Shown here piece after piece: positions 25,377 to 35,204 of a stretch of DNA of 64,000 nt (its first letter is position 1; each line of letters starts with the position of its first letter). The notes beneath the pieces were generated by a model, which was given only the letters and a program-made list of their open reading frames with translations, made no database searches and was not told the origin of the DNA. Source of the DNA: Ramlibacter lithotrophicus (lineage in GTDB: Bacteria > Pseudomonadota > Gammaproteobacteria > Burkholderiales > Burkholderiaceae_C). Location of the stretch: assembly GCF_012184415.1 (NCBI RefSeq), contig NZ_VTOX01000004.1, forward strand, positions 1 to 64,000, given 5' to 3'. Made by a program: the position numbers and the translations under genes.

Positions 25377-27284
25377 TCAGGTGGCGCGCTCCCGCCAGGC
25401 GCGCTCCAGGGCTGCTTCGAACGCAGCGGTGAACGCTTCCTCGTCCATCAGCGGCGACGAACGCAGCCGCTCGCGCAAGGTCCGGCGCAATCGCGCGATT
25501 TCGTCGACGCCGGCCGCCCGCTCGATGGCGAGCGCCTCATACTGGTCGATCCCCGGGGCGATCCATTCGTCCAGGCCCAGCGCCTCGAGAATGCTGGCCG
25601 CGCTGCGGGAAGCCGGCAGCTCGCCGGTGGCGGTGAGCACCGGGACCCCCATCCACAGCGCGTCGAAAGTCGTCGTTCCGCCGCCATACGGATAGCTGTC
25701 GAGCGCGATGTCGACGCGGTCCATCAGCCGGTAGTAGGCGTGCAGATCCACGCGCGGGGCGAACTCCACCCGGTCGGCGGCGCCGCCTCCCTCGACGATC
25801 GCCGACAGCAGGGCGGCGCGCCGCTTGGCCGAGCCGACGTCGGCCACCAGCAGTCGCGCCGTCGGGAGCGAGTGCAGCAGGCGCCCCCAGCGCAGCGCCA
25901 GGCCGCGCGTCAGCTTCACCACCTTGTTGAAGGATCCGAACGTGACATGGCCGTTGCGCTCGCACGGCGCCGTGAGCGCCGGCTCCACGGTGACGAACGG
26001 CCGGAAACACCACTGGCTGTGCGGCAGCAGCAGCAGCTGCTCGCTGTGCCGCGGCTGCGACAGGTCGGGCGGATCGCAGCGCGTGTCCGACAGCCGGTAA
26101 TCCATCCTGGTCAGCCCGGTGGTGTTGAGGTAGCCAAGCCATGTGAGCTGCACCGGCGCCGGCTTGCCGACGAAGACACCCAGGCGCACATCGCCGCTGT
26201 GGCCGCCCAGGTCGATCAGCATGTCGATCGCGTCCGCGGCGATGGTCTCGGTCAGGCGCGCGTCCGTCCACTCGGCGACATCGATCCAGCGGTCGCTCAA
26301 TGCGCGGACCCGGCTCGTGAATTCATCCTGGTTGGCGGTGCTGCAATAGCAGAACACTTCGAAGCGCTCGCGCGTGAGGCGCTCGAGCACCGGCAGCAGG
26401 AACAGCGTGACCGGATGCGCCCTCAGGTCGCCCGACACGAGGCCGAGGCGCAGACGCGGCTTGCGCGGGTCGCGCGAGGGCAGGGGCAGTGCGGGGACGG
26501 CGGCCTCCACCTCGGCACCCAGCGCCCTATGCCGTTCCCACAGCTCCTGCACCCCGGTGCCTTCCACGAGGTTCAGCAGGAACAGCTCGTTCGAGCGCAG
26601 GTCGAACCGGTGCGGCTGCAGCGCGATGGCGCGGCGCAGAGGCTCGAGTGCCTGCTCCGCGAAACCCTGTGCCGCCAGCAGGGCGCTGTGCAGGCCGAGG
26701 TACTGCGGCTCCGGAGCCAGCGCGATCGCCCGGGCCACTGCCGCCTCCGCCTCGTCCAGGCGCCCGAGCCGGCGCAGGATGGTGGCCTGGTTGTAGAGGG
26801 CGCCCGCGTAATCGGGCTTGCGCGCCAGGGCCTGCTCGATCGCCTCGGCCGCTTCGCCGGTCTTGCCCCGGGCGTCGAGCACGTTCGAGAGCAAGACCCA
26901 GGCGTCGGTGAAGTCCGGCTTGCCGGCCAGCGCCTGCCGCAGCAGATCCTCCGCGGGGCCAGGCCGGTGTTCCACGAAGTGCAGCTTGGCAAGGTTGTAG
27001 GCGCCGAATGGATGGCCCGGCTCGAGGGCCAGCACCTGTTCGTATGAAGCCTTCGCGCCAGCGGCATCGCCGAGCGCTTCACGGGCGATGCCCAGATTCA
27101 GGTGCGCCTTCGGCAGCGCGGGCGCGAGGGCGACGGCCTGGCGGTAGCAGGCGTGCGCCTCTTCGAGCCGCCCGGCGTCCTCCGCGGCATTGCCGGTGGC
27201 GATGAGATGCTCCGCCGCCTCGCCAGGCGCAGGGATGGGCGCCGGCTGGCCGACGTTCAATGTCTTCAGCAGGTTCTTGAACAT
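25377..27284 (-). CDS. TPR protein with OGT/SPINDLY-type glycosyltransferase domain (GT41-like)
   Basis: A 635-residue soluble protein. The N-terminal ~240 residues are five or six TPR repeats (for example YRQAVALAPALPKAHLNLG, IEQALARKPDYAGALYN). The C-terminal ~350 residues match the bacterial O-GlcNAc-transferase-like domain: LRLGLVSGDLRAHPVTLFLL, IDLGGHSGDVRLGVFVGKPA, PVQLTWLGYLNTTG, and the donor site DSYPYGGGTTTFDALWMGVP. Bacterial members glycosylate proteins such as flagellin, or other targets. No flagellar gene is nearby; the acceptor is unknown. It lies between a small orphan gene and recX. Confidence 0.85.
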   Translation of the reverse strand: MFKNLLKTLNVGQPAPIPAPGEAAEHLIATGNAAEDAGRLEEAHACYRQAVALAPALPKAHLNLGIAREALGDAAGAKASYEQVLALEPGHPFGAYNLAKLHFVEHRPGPAEDLLRQALAGKPDFTDAWVLLSNVLDARGKTGEAAEAIEQALARKPDYAGALYNQATILRRLGRLDEAEAAVARAIALAPEPQYLGLHSALLAAQGFAEQALEPLRRAIALQPHRFDLRSNELFLLNLVEGTGVQELWERHRALGAEVEAAVPALPLPSRDPRKPRLRLGLVSGDLRAHPVTLFLLPVLERLTRERFEVFCYCSTANQDEFTSRVRALSDRWIDVAEWTDARLTETIAADAIDMLIDLGGHSGDVRLGVFVGKPAPVQLTWLGYLNTTGLTRMDYRLSDTRCDPPDLSQPRHSEQLLLLPHSQWCFRPFVTVEPALTAPCERNGHVTFGSFNKVVKLTRGLALRWGRLLHSLPTARLLVADVGSAKRRAALLSAIVEGGGAADRVEFAPRVDLHAYYRLMDRVDIALDSYPYGGGTTTFDALWMGVPVLTATGELPASRSAASILEALGLDEWIAPGIDQYEALAIERAAGVDEIARLRRTLRERLRSSPLMDEEAFTAAFEAALERAWRERAT

Positions 27285-27332
27285 GAGGTCCGTGATGGGC
27301 GGCGCGTCGTTGATCGTGGGGATTCGGCCGAT

Positions 27333-27788
27333 TCATCCATTGTCGGATGCATCGAAGACCTTGCGCACCACGTCCCCGCCGAAACCGCGCGCCAGCAGGA
27401 ACCGCGCCTGCCGCGCGCGCTCCCTGGCGTCGGCCGGCATGGAGCCGAAGCGCCGCTGCCACACTTCGCGGGCGCGCTGCAGTTCGGTGTCGCGCAGCGC
27501 CGCCACGGCCTCTGCGATCAGCGGGGCCGGCAGGCCCTTGGCCTGCAGTTCCTGCCTGACGCGGGCCGCGCCCAGCCGCGGGGCGCGCCGGTGCAGCACC
27601 GAATCGACGACGCGGCGCTCGTCGATGAACCCCTTGGCCTGCAGATCGTCGAGGATCCGGGCCAGCTGCCCCGGCTCCTCCTCGTGCGGCGCCAGCTTGC
27701 GTTCGAGTTCCGCGCGCGAGTGCTCGCGGGTGCCGAGCAGGCGCAGGGCGCGGCCCTTGAGCGACAGCTGCGTGGCCGGCAGCGGCAA
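27333..27788 (-). CDS. recX: RecX, RecA modulator
   Basis: About 151 residues, the usual RecX length. The three-helix RecX repeats are visible in ALRLLGTREHSRAELERKL, LQAKGFIDERRVVDSVLHR and ARQARFLLARGFGGDVVRKV. RecX binds and limits RecA filaments. The start is uncertain: TTG 27788 has GGAG eight bases upstream and gives standard length, while ATG 27875 would add 29 residues encoded by the duplicated recA tail. It follows recA on the same strand, separated by that duplication, and probably shares the SOS-controlled transcript. Confidence 0.85.
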   Translation of the reverse strand: MPLPATQLSLKGRALRLLGTREHSRAELERKLAPHEEEPGQLARILDDLQAKGFIDERRVVDSVLHRRAPRLGAARVRQELQAKGLPAPLIAEAVAALRDTELQRAREVWQRRFGSMPADARERARQARFLLARGFGGDVVRKVFDASDNG

Positions 27789-27933
27789 GCGGCTTACTCC
27801 GCGTCGGCTTCCGCCGGCAGGAGCGGAATCCCCAGGGATTCCCGGACCTTGTTTTGGCTCCGGCCGGCCGCGCATGCGGCCTTCACGTGCGCTGCGCGCA
27901 CATGAGCCTGCGCCGAAACGGCGGTCCCGGCGC

Positions 27934-28995
<1,062 letters not shown>

Positions 28996-29036
28996 TGAAA
29001 TCTCCTTGAAAGCAACGTTTGTTTCGTCTGCATCCA

Positions 29037-29052
29037 CTGTCGTTCGGCACAG
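29037..29052. promoter_or_regulatory. LexA (SOS) box of recA
   Basis: CTGT-CGTTCGGC-ACAG matches the proteobacterial LexA consensus CTGT-N8-ACAG exactly. It lies 42 bases upstream of the recA ATG, in the 140-bp gap shared with the divergent MarR gene, and would repress recA until DNA damage. Confidence 0.88.
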
Positions 29053-29135
29053 CCTGGATGCTTGACCAGTACTCTAACGGTTCGCCTTGGAAAAAGTAAA
29101 CGCAATTTTTTGTCAGTTTGCCTTACGATCTACCG

Positions 29136-29630
29136 ATGAACGACGCCTGGCGGCTCACGCACCTCGGCCGGCTGCTTGGACATGCCATGCGTCGGTTCGA
29201 CGAGCGCGTGCTGCAGCTCATGGCGCACGACGTGGAAGTGCCGCTGGCGCTGTCGAACCTCGCCGCCCGCTCCCAGGTGAGCGCGGCGCATGTCCACATC
29301 ACGCGCCACCTCGCGCTGGACGGATCGCGGCTCACGGACCTCGCCCGCAGCGCCGGGATGAGCAAGCAGGCGATGGGCGATCTGGTCGACCAGTGCGAGG
29401 CCTGGGGGCTCGTGGCCAGGGAGGCCGACTCGCGCGACGCCCGCGCCCGCCTGGTGCGCTTCACGCCGACCGGCCTGGCGTGGCTGCAGGCCTTCCGTGA
29501 CGCCGTCGCCCAGGCCGAGGCCGAGTTCCGGGCCGAGGTCGGCCAGGACGTGGCCACCGTGGTGGCGATCGGCCTGGAAGCGTACGCGAGCGGGGGGCAG
29601 GAGGCGCCAGCCCGTCAGCCGCGCACCTGA
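29136..29630 (+). CDS. MarR-family transcriptional regulator
   Basis: A 164-residue winged-helix dimer. The DNA-binding part is ALDGSRLTDLARSAGMSKQA followed by MGDLVDQCEAWGLVAREADS and the wing DSRDARARLVRFTPTG. Family members respond to small phenolic or oxidising ligands; the ligand is unknown here. I chose ATG 29136 over the in-frame TTG at 29118; no Shine-Dalgarno is seen before either, so translation may be leaderless. It is divergent from recA, and its 3' end overlaps the convergent LysR gene by 16 bases. Confidence 0.85.
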   Translation: MNDAWRLTHLGRLLGHAMRRFDERVLQLMAHDVEVPLALSNLAARSQVSAAHVHITRHLALDGSRLTDLARSAGMSKQAMGDLVDQCEAWGLVAREADSRDARARLVRFTPTGLAWLQAFRDAVAQAEAEFRAEVGQDVATVVAIGLEAYASGGQEAPARQPRT

Positions 29631-30553
29631 GGGGCGACGTCCGCGTCAGCACAGCCCAGCAGCCAGCGGCGGAAGCAGGCGAGCGCGTGGCGCTGACTGC
29701 GCCCCTCCGGATAGCAGAACCAGTAGCCGAGCGCGCTGCGGTAGCCGCCATGGGGCAACGGCTCACGCACCAGCCCCGCGGTGATCTCGTCCTGCACCAG
29801 GCAGCGCGGGACCAGCGCCAGCCCCATGCCCGCCATGACGGCGCGGATCATGGTCTGGAACTGGTCGAACTGCGGACCCGAGAACGGATCGATGCCACGC
29901 ACTCCGTGGGCTTCACTCCAGCGCTGCCATGCCTCCGGCACCGTCACATGGCGCAGCAGCGCGTAACGGCCGACGTCCTGCGCCGCCGCGATCGGCCAGT
30001 CGGCCACGGCGGAGCGCGGCGCGATCAGCGCCACGTCCTTGCCGGTGAGGTAATGCGCCTGCGCGCCCGGCCAATGGCCCTCGCCGAAGAGGATGGAGCA
30101 ATCGAGGTCAGGCCGGTGGAAGTCGTAGCCTTCGACGTAGGGCACGAACTGCAGCGAGATCTGCGGATGCAGTTGCTGGAACGACGGCAGCCGCGGGATC
30201 AGCCACTTCGCGCCCAGCGTCGGCAGGCTCGACAGGTGCAGGACGCCGGCACCGTCGTCGCTGGTGATCAGCTCCAGCGTCGCCGCCTCCAGCTGCGCCA
30301 GCAGCGAGCGCACGCTCTTTTCGTAGTGTTCCCCGGCCGGCGTCAGCGCCAGGCGCTTGCGCGCGCGGCCGAACAGCGGCACGCCGACCCAGGCTTCGAG
30401 CTCCTTGATCTGCTTGCTGACGGCGCCCTGCGTGAGGTGCAGGGCCTCGGCCGCCCGCGACACCCCGCCGAACTGCACGACAGCGGAGAACGAGCGCAGC
30501 AGGTGCACGGGCGGAGCGAGGCGGCGCAGCGACATGGGTCCCTGATGGTTCAT
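29615..30553 (-). CDS. LysR-family transcriptional regulator (GcvA-like)
   Basis: A 312-residue LTTR. The N-terminal helix-turn-helix reads LLRSFSAVVQFGGVSRAAEA then LHLTQGAVSKQIKELEAWVG. The effector-binding domain (about 100-300) has LPTLGAKWLIPRLPSFQQLH, typical of GcvA/AmpR-like members. It is divergent from the Bug receptor gene at 30650 across 96 bp that contain an inverted repeat, the usual layout for a LysR protein controlling its neighbour. Start is ATG 30553, with ATG 30535 as an alternative. Confidence 0.87.
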   Translation of the reverse strand: MNHQGPMSLRRLAPPVHLLRSFSAVVQFGGVSRAAEALHLTQGAVSKQIKELEAWVGVPLFGRARKRLALTPAGEHYEKSVRSLLAQLEAATLELITSDDGAGVLHLSSLPTLGAKWLIPRLPSFQQLHPQISLQFVPYVEGYDFHRPDLDCSILFGEGHWPGAQAHYLTGKDVALIAPRSAVADWPIAAAQDVGRYALLRHVTVPEAWQRWSEAHGVRGIDPFSGPQFDQFQTMIRAVMAGMGLALVPRCLVQDEITAGLVREPLPHGGYRSALGYWFCYPEGRSQRHALACFRRWLLGCADADVAPQVRG

Positions 30554-30555
30554 GA

Positions 30556-30572
30556 CATTCCTGGGTGGAATG
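30556..30572. promoter_or_regulatory. Candidate LysR operator
   Basis: CATTCC-TGGGT-GGAATG is a perfect 6-bp inverted repeat with a 5-base spacer, three bases upstream of the LysR start and 78 bases before the Bug receptor start. It has the dyad form of LysR sites and lies where autorepression and divergent activation are usual. Confidence 0.5.
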
Positions 30573-30649
30573 TTATCAGCTCCATCATTCGATTTTCAAG
30601 AGGCGAAAAGTACAATACCCTTCGCTGTACTCTCGGAGGAATCCACCGC

Positions 30650-31615
30650 ATGCAACGTCGTACCGTCCTCTCCGGCCTGGCCGCTCTTACTGTCGCTCCC
30701 GGAATATCCCTGGCCCAGGAGGGCAAGCCCCTCAACGTGATCGTGCCGTTCCCGCCCGGGGGCGCCACCGACATCACCGCCCGCAGCCTGCAGGACCCGC
30801 TCTCGCGCATCCTGAAGCAGCCGGTCATCCTCCTGAACCGCGGCGGCGCCGGCGGTTCGATCGGCATGGCGGAAGCCGCGCGCGCGACGCCGGACGGCCT
30901 GACGGTCGCCGTCGCCACCTTGTCGACCCACGGCGTCAACCCCGCGGTCTATCGCAAGCTGCCGTACGACCCGATCAAGGACTTCATCGGCGTCACCGAG
31001 ATCGTCAAGGCACCGGGCCTGATGGCCATGAACGCCAGCGCCCTGCCGGTCAAGACCTTCCAGGAGATGGTCAAGTACCTCAAGTCCAACCCCGGCAAGG
31101 TGTCCTACGCCACTCCCGGCAACGGCACCATCGGCCACATGTGGGGCGAGCTGTTCAAGAGCAGCACCGGTACCTCGATGGTCCACATCCCGTACCGCGG
31201 CACCGGCCCGGCCATCAACGACGTCCTGGGCGGCCAGGTGGCGGTGTACTTCGACCAGGTCGCGTCCTCGCTGCCGCACATCAAGGCCGGCAAGCTGCGT
31301 GCCCTGGCCGTGTCGTGGCCCAAGCGCCTGGACGTGCTGCCGGATGTCCCGACCTACGCCGAACTGGGCTTCCCGATCAACAACGATCCGTCCTGGTTCG
31401 GCCTGGTGGCACCGGCCGGCACGCCGGCCGCGGCCGTCAACCGGATCCAGCAGGCCGTGGTACAGGCCCTGCAGGAGCCGGCCGTTCGCGAGCGCCTGGC
31501 CGGCCAGGGCCTCTATCCCTCGGGTTCGACCCCGGCCGAATTCTCGGCGCAGGTCCAGCGCGAGATCGCGAAGATGAAGAAGGTCGCGGCCTACGCCAAG
31601 GTTTTCCTCGACTGA
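30650..31615 (+). CDS. Bug-family periplasmic receptor (tripartite tricarboxylate transporter type)
   Basis: A 321-residue secreted solute receptor. The signal peptide MQRRTVLSGLAALTVAPG carries an Arg-Arg pair and could use Tat. The mature protein has KPLNVIVPFPPGGATDITAR, YATPGNGTIGHMWGELF, VHIPYRGTGPAINDVLGGQV and ALAVSWPKRLDVLPDVPTYA, all standard for TctC/Bug proteins, which bind organic acids or related solutes. No TctA/TctB membrane genes are nearby; this family is greatly expanded in Comamonadaceae and most members are such orphans. The ATG at 30650 lies 9 bases after GGAGGA. Confidence 0.9.
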   Translation: MQRRTVLSGLAALTVAPGISLAQEGKPLNVIVPFPPGGATDITARSLQDPLSRILKQPVILLNRGGAGGSIGMAEAARATPDGLTVAVATLSTHGVNPAVYRKLPYDPIKDFIGVTEIVKAPGLMAMNASALPVKTFQEMVKYLKSNPGKVSYATPGNGTIGHMWGELFKSSTGTSMVHIPYRGTGPAINDVLGGQVAVYFDQVASSLPHIKAGKLRALAVSWPKRLDVLPDVPTYAELGFPINNDPSWFGLVAPAGTPAAAVNRIQQAVVQALQEPAVRERLAGQGLYPSGSTPAEFSAQVQREIAKMKKVAAYAKVFLD

Positions 31616-31646
31616 TTTCCGGGGCCCCGCGGGCCCCGCTTCCGCC

Positions 31647-32573
31647 TTGCACGCAGCACTGAAATTGATCCATCAACGATTCGACGCCGCAGCGCCGGCG
31701 GCGGCCGGCGTCGCCCGTGGCGCGGAGCCGGTCCGCATGGTCACGCGGATCGCGGGTACCACGCCCCTGGTGCTCGATTCGCCGCACAGCGGCACCCACT
31801 ACCCCGACGACTTCCGCGCCGCCTGCGACCTGCCGGTCCTGCGCCGCGCCGAGGACACCCACGTCGAGAAGATCTACGACTTCGCGCCGGCCCTCGGCGC
31901 GGCCTGGATCGAGGCGCACTTCCCGCGCATCTATCTCGACGCCAACCGCGACACGCTGGAGCTCGACACCACGCTGCTGGACGGCGAGTGGCCCGAGCCC
32001 GTGGCGACCGACCCGGGCCAGCTCTCCAAGATCCGGCTCGGCAAGGGCCTGATCTGGAAGTTCACCGACGACGGCGTCCCGGTGTACCAGCGCCGGCTCA
32101 CCGTGGCCGAAGTGCGCGCGCGGATCGACCGCTGCTGGCGCCCCTACCACGAGGCCGTGCGCCAGGCGATAGCCGCCGCGCACGCCCGCCACGGCTACAG
32201 CATCCACATCAACTGCCATTCCATGCCGGCCGTCTCGGGCAGCCACGCGACCGACTTTCCCGGGCTGGTCCATCCCGACTTCGTCGTGGGCGACCGCGAC
32301 GGCAGCACGGCGAGTCCGGCGCTCTCGCAACTGATCTGCGACCACCTGCGCGGCCGCGGCTACAGCGTGGCCTACAACCACCCGTACAAGGGCGTGGAAC
32401 TGCTGCGACGCTACGGCGACCCCGCGCGCCACCGCCACAGCATCCAGATCGAGCTCAATCGCGAGATCTACATGGACGAGGAAACGCTCGCCATCAAGCC
32501 GGACGGCATGGCGCGCCTGCGCCACGACCTGCAGGACCTGGTGCGGCTGCTGCTGGCGACCGACCCGCGCTGA
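31647..32573 (+). CDS. N-formylglutamate amidohydrolase family protein
   Basis: A 308-residue zinc hydrolase with LVLDSPHSGTHYPDDF, EDTHVEKIYDF, YSIHINCHSMPAVSGSHATD and RHSIQIELNREIYMDE, the motif set of HutG-type N-formylglutamate deformylases (histidine breakdown). No hut genes are near, so the substrate could be another N-formyl or N-acyl amino acid. The start is unsure: TTG 31647 gives a GC-rich, coding-like extension, whereas ATG 31737 has GGAG upstream and fits the family's usual N-terminus. It follows the Bug gene by 31 bases and may be co-transcribed with it. Confidence 0.8.
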   Translation: MHAALKLIHQRFDAAAPAAAGVARGAEPVRMVTRIAGTTPLVLDSPHSGTHYPDDFRAACDLPVLRRAEDTHVEKIYDFAPALGAAWIEAHFPRIYLDANRDTLELDTTLLDGEWPEPVATDPGQLSKIRLGKGLIWKFTDDGVPVYQRRLTVAEVRARIDRCWRPYHEAVRQAIAAAHARHGYSIHINCHSMPAVSGSHATDFPGLVHPDFVVGDRDGSTASPALSQLICDHLRGRGYSVAYNHPYKGVELLRRYGDPARHRHSIQIELNREIYMDEETLAIKPDGMARLRHDLQDLVRLLLATDPR

Positions 32574-32653
32574 CCCTTGCCGCGCCGGCGCTGCCGGCCG
32601 GCTTCCCTAGAATGTCCGGCAGGGGCCCGCGCCAGTGCCCCGGGAGGGCCGCC

Positions 32654-33328
32654 GTGCGCATTCTCATTGCCGAAGACGACCAGGTACTCGCCGACGGGCT
32701 GCTGCGAAGCCTGCGCGCGTCGGGCGCCGCGGTGGACCACGTGGCCAGCGGCACCGAGGCCGATGCGGCCCTGATGACCAACACCGAGTTCGACCTGCTG
32801 ATCCTCGACCTCGGCTTGCCGCGCCTGCACGGGCTGGAAGTGCTGCGCAAGCTGCGCGGCCGCGGCTCCGCCTTGCCGGTCCTGATCCTCACCGCCGCCG
32901 ATGCGGTGGAAGAACGCGTCCGGGGCCTCGACTACGGCGCCGACGACTACATGGCCAAGCCGTTCAGCCTGCAGGAACTCGAAGCCAGGGTGCGCGCCCT
33001 CACCCGGCGCGGCGCCGGCGTCTCCAGCAGCACGATCCGGCACGGCCCGCTGGTCTACGACCAGGCCGGGCGCGTGGCGTCCATCGACGGCAAGCTGCTG
33101 GAGTTGTCGGCCCGCGAACTCGGGCTGCTGGAAGTGCTGCTGCAGCGGGTCGGCCGGCTGGTGAGCAAGGACCAGCTGGTCGAACACCTGTGCCAGTGGG
33201 GCGAGGAAGTCAGCAACAACGCGATCGAGGTGTACATCCACCGGCTGCGCAAGAAGATCGAGAAGGGCCCGATCCGCATCGCGACCGTGCGCGGCCTGGG
33301 CTACTGCCTGGAAAAGCTCCAGCCCTGA
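32654..33328 (+). CDS. OmpR-family response regulator (TctD/QseB-like)
   Basis: A 224-residue regulator. The receiver has acidic residues Asp8 and Asp9, phosphoacceptor Asp52 in LILDLGLPRLHGLE, and Lys102 in YMAKPFSLQE. The winged-helix output has VEVYIHRLRKKIE-type recognition (AIEVYIHRLRKKIEKGPIRI) and TVRGLGYCLEK. The GTG start at 32654 has GGGAGG six bases upstream. It is followed 122 bases later by its likely partner kinase. Relatives of this pair control tricarboxylate uptake (TctD/TctE), which fits the nearby Bug gene, but the target is not shown. Confidence 0.9.
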   Translation: MRILIAEDDQVLADGLLRSLRASGAAVDHVASGTEADAALMTNTEFDLLILDLGLPRLHGLEVLRKLRGRGSALPVLILTAADAVEERVRGLDYGADDYMAKPFSLQELEARVRALTRRGAGVSSSTIRHGPLVYDQAGRVASIDGKLLELSARELGLLEVLLQRVGRLVSKDQLVEHLCQWGEEVSNNAIEVYIHRLRKKIEKGPIRIATVRGLGYCLEKLQP

Positions 33329-33343
33329 GTCATGGTGCCCCCA

Positions 33344-33401
33344 CGCTGCCTACGTTCGCTGCCCCCCGAGGGGGCCCTGGCCTCCTTCGGGGCGGCCCGG
33401 C
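33344..33401. repeat. G/C-rich intergenic repeat of the Comamonadaceae type
   Basis: The segment contains CGCTGCCCCCCGAGGGGGCC followed by a G-rich block GGGGCGGCCCGGC. I recall near-identical 50-60 bp blocks in intergenic regions of many Comamonadaceae genomes. It forms a strong stem (GCCCCC/GGGGGC) between the response regulator and histidine kinase genes, where it could tune relative expression. Only one clear copy was noticed in this window. Confidence 0.5.
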
Positions 33402-33450
33402 AGGAGGCCCGATGAACTCCCACCGCTTCCCGGCGCCTGGCGGAGGCTGA

Positions 33451-34932
33451 ATGAAGGTCTTCCAGCGCGAGCAACGCTCGCTGTTCGGCGAGATCCTCGA
33501 CTGGATGCTCACGCCCCTGCTGCTGCTGTGGCCGGTCAGCCTGGCGCTGACCTGGGTCGTCGCGCAGAGCATCGCGGGCAAGCCGTTCGACCGCGCGCTC
33601 GAGTACAACGTGCAGGCGCTGGCGGCCCTGGTCGGCGTGCAGCAGCAGCGGGTGGTCTTCAACCTGCCGCAGCCCGCGCACGAACTGCTGCGCGCCGACG
33701 ACTCGGACCTCGTGTACTACCAGGTGCTGGGCGCGCGCGGCGAACTGCTCTCGGGCGAGCGCGACCTGCCGCTGCCGGCCGAGGGCGAAGCGCCGGAGCC
33801 GGGCGCGGTGCGGCTGCGCGACGGCGAGATGCGCAACCACGAGGTGCGAATCGCCTATACCTGGGTCAGGCTGGACCTGCCCGGCGCCCAGCCGGCGCTG
33901 GTGCAGGTGGCCGAGACCCGCGGCAAGCGCTCGGTGCTGGCCACGGAGATCATCAAGGGCGTGATGCTGCCGCAGTTCGTGATCCTGCCGTTGGCGGTGC
34001 TGCTGGTGTGGCTCGCGCTGGTGCGCGGCATCAAGCCGCTGTCGCAGCTGGAAGAGCGGATCCGCGCCCGCAAGCCCGACGACCTGAGCCCGCTCGACGA
34101 GAAGACGGTGCCGCTGGAAGTCGTGCCGCTGGTGTCGTCGGTCAACGACCTGCTCACGCGGCTGAAGGACTCGATCGCGACCCAGAAGCGCTTTCTCGCC
34201 GACGCCGCCCACCAGCTCAAGACGCCGCTGGCCGGGTTGCGGATGCAGGCCGACCTGGCGCAGCGCGAGGCCGCCAATGCGGAGGAGCTGAAGCAGTCGC
34301 TCAAGCAGATCGGCCGCTCCAGCATGCGCGCGACGCACACCGTGAACCAGCTGCTGGCGCTGGCCCGCGCCGAAAGCGGCGGCCAGGTCATCGCCCGCCA
34401 GCCCTGCGACCTGGCGCGGCTGACCATCGAAGCGGTGCGCGACTCGGTGCCGCGCACGATGGACCGGCACATCGACCTCGGCTACGACGGCCCCGAGCCC
34501 GGCTCTCCCGGCGTGCAGCTGGAGGGCAACCCCACGCTGCTCAAGGAGATGATCCGCAACCTGCTGGACAACGCGATCAACTACACGCCGTCCAGCGCGC
34601 AGCACCCGGGCGTGATCACGGCGCGCATCCTGGCCGATCCGTTCGGCCAGGTGCTGCTGCTGCAGGTCGAGGACTCCGGGCCGGGCATCCCGCCGCACGA
34701 GCGCGAACTGGTGTTCCAGCCCTTCTACCGGACGCTCGGCACCAACGTCGACGGCTCGGGGCTGGGCCTGCCGATCGTGCTGGAGATCGCCCGCCAGCAC
34801 CGCGCCGAGGTCGCACTCGAGGACGCCCGCCCGGGGCAACCGCAACCGGGGACGCGCGTGATCGTGCGGTTTGCGCTGGGCGACGGCGCGACCCGCGGCG
34901 AGCGCACCGAGACAGACGCTCAGGCCGCCTAG
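33451..34932 (+). CDS. Sensor histidine kinase (TctE-like)
   Basis: A 493-residue inner-membrane kinase. A first membrane segment (about 20-42), a ~125-residue periplasmic sensor region of the 2CSK_N type, a second segment (about 168-192), a HAMP-like linker, then the H-box FLADAAHQLKTPLAGLR with His254. The ATPase part has the N-box LLDNAINYTP, G1 VEDSGPGIPPHE and G2 GSGLGLPIVLEIA. GGAGG precedes the ATG at 33451. It pairs with the upstream response regulator. The TAG stop is the first contact with the MITE-like element that starts at 34932. Confidence 0.9.
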   Translation: MKVFQREQRSLFGEILDWMLTPLLLLWPVSLALTWVVAQSIAGKPFDRALEYNVQALAALVGVQQQRVVFNLPQPAHELLRADDSDLVYYQVLGARGELLSGERDLPLPAEGEAPEPGAVRLRDGEMRNHEVRIAYTWVRLDLPGAQPALVQVAETRGKRSVLATEIIKGVMLPQFVILPLAVLLVWLALVRGIKPLSQLEERIRARKPDDLSPLDEKTVPLEVVPLVSSVNDLLTRLKDSIATQKRFLADAAHQLKTPLAGLRMQADLAQREAANAEELKQSLKQIGRSSMRATHTVNQLLALARAESGGQVIARQPCDLARLTIEAVRDSVPRTMDRHIDLGYDGPEPGSPGVQLEGNPTLLKEMIRNLLDNAINYTPSSAQHPGVITARILADPFGQVLLLQVEDSGPGIPPHERELVFQPFYRTLGTNVDGSGLGLPIVLEIARQHRAEVALEDARPGQPQPGTRVIVRFALGDGATRGERTETDAQAA

Positions 34933-35204
34933 GGAAGCTCTGAACAAATCCCGCCGTGCGCGACGGTGCTTTTCCGGGATGAGATGCAAGGCGGCAGACC
35001 CAAGGCAAGCCTGGACGGCTTGCCTGGTCTGGCAACGCGGCAGGTCGCCCGGAAAAGCGCCGTCCCTACGGGCTCGGGCAACAACGGGCGCTTTGCGCAC
35101 CAAGTTCCTGGCCGGTGCGTCCAGCACCGGCTGCGAAACGTTGGCGCACAAATCATCCCGTTCTTGCCTCGAGCGCGCGCGACGCGATTTGTTCAGAGCT
35201 TCCC
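34932..35204. mobile_element. 273-bp MITE-like element with 19-bp perfect terminal repeats
   Basis: The ends are GGGAAGCTCTGAACAAATC at 34932-34950 and its exact complement at 35186-35204. Inside are further inverted pairs, including GACGGTGCTTTTCCGGG with a near-complement ending about 35064, AGGCAAGC with GCTTGCCT, and CCGGTGC with GCACCGG. It holds no transposase. The termini resemble those of IS5-like elements as I remember them, but this is not checked. It lies between the convergent histidine kinase and glutathione transferase genes and provides the last codons and stop of the latter. Confidence 0.75.
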
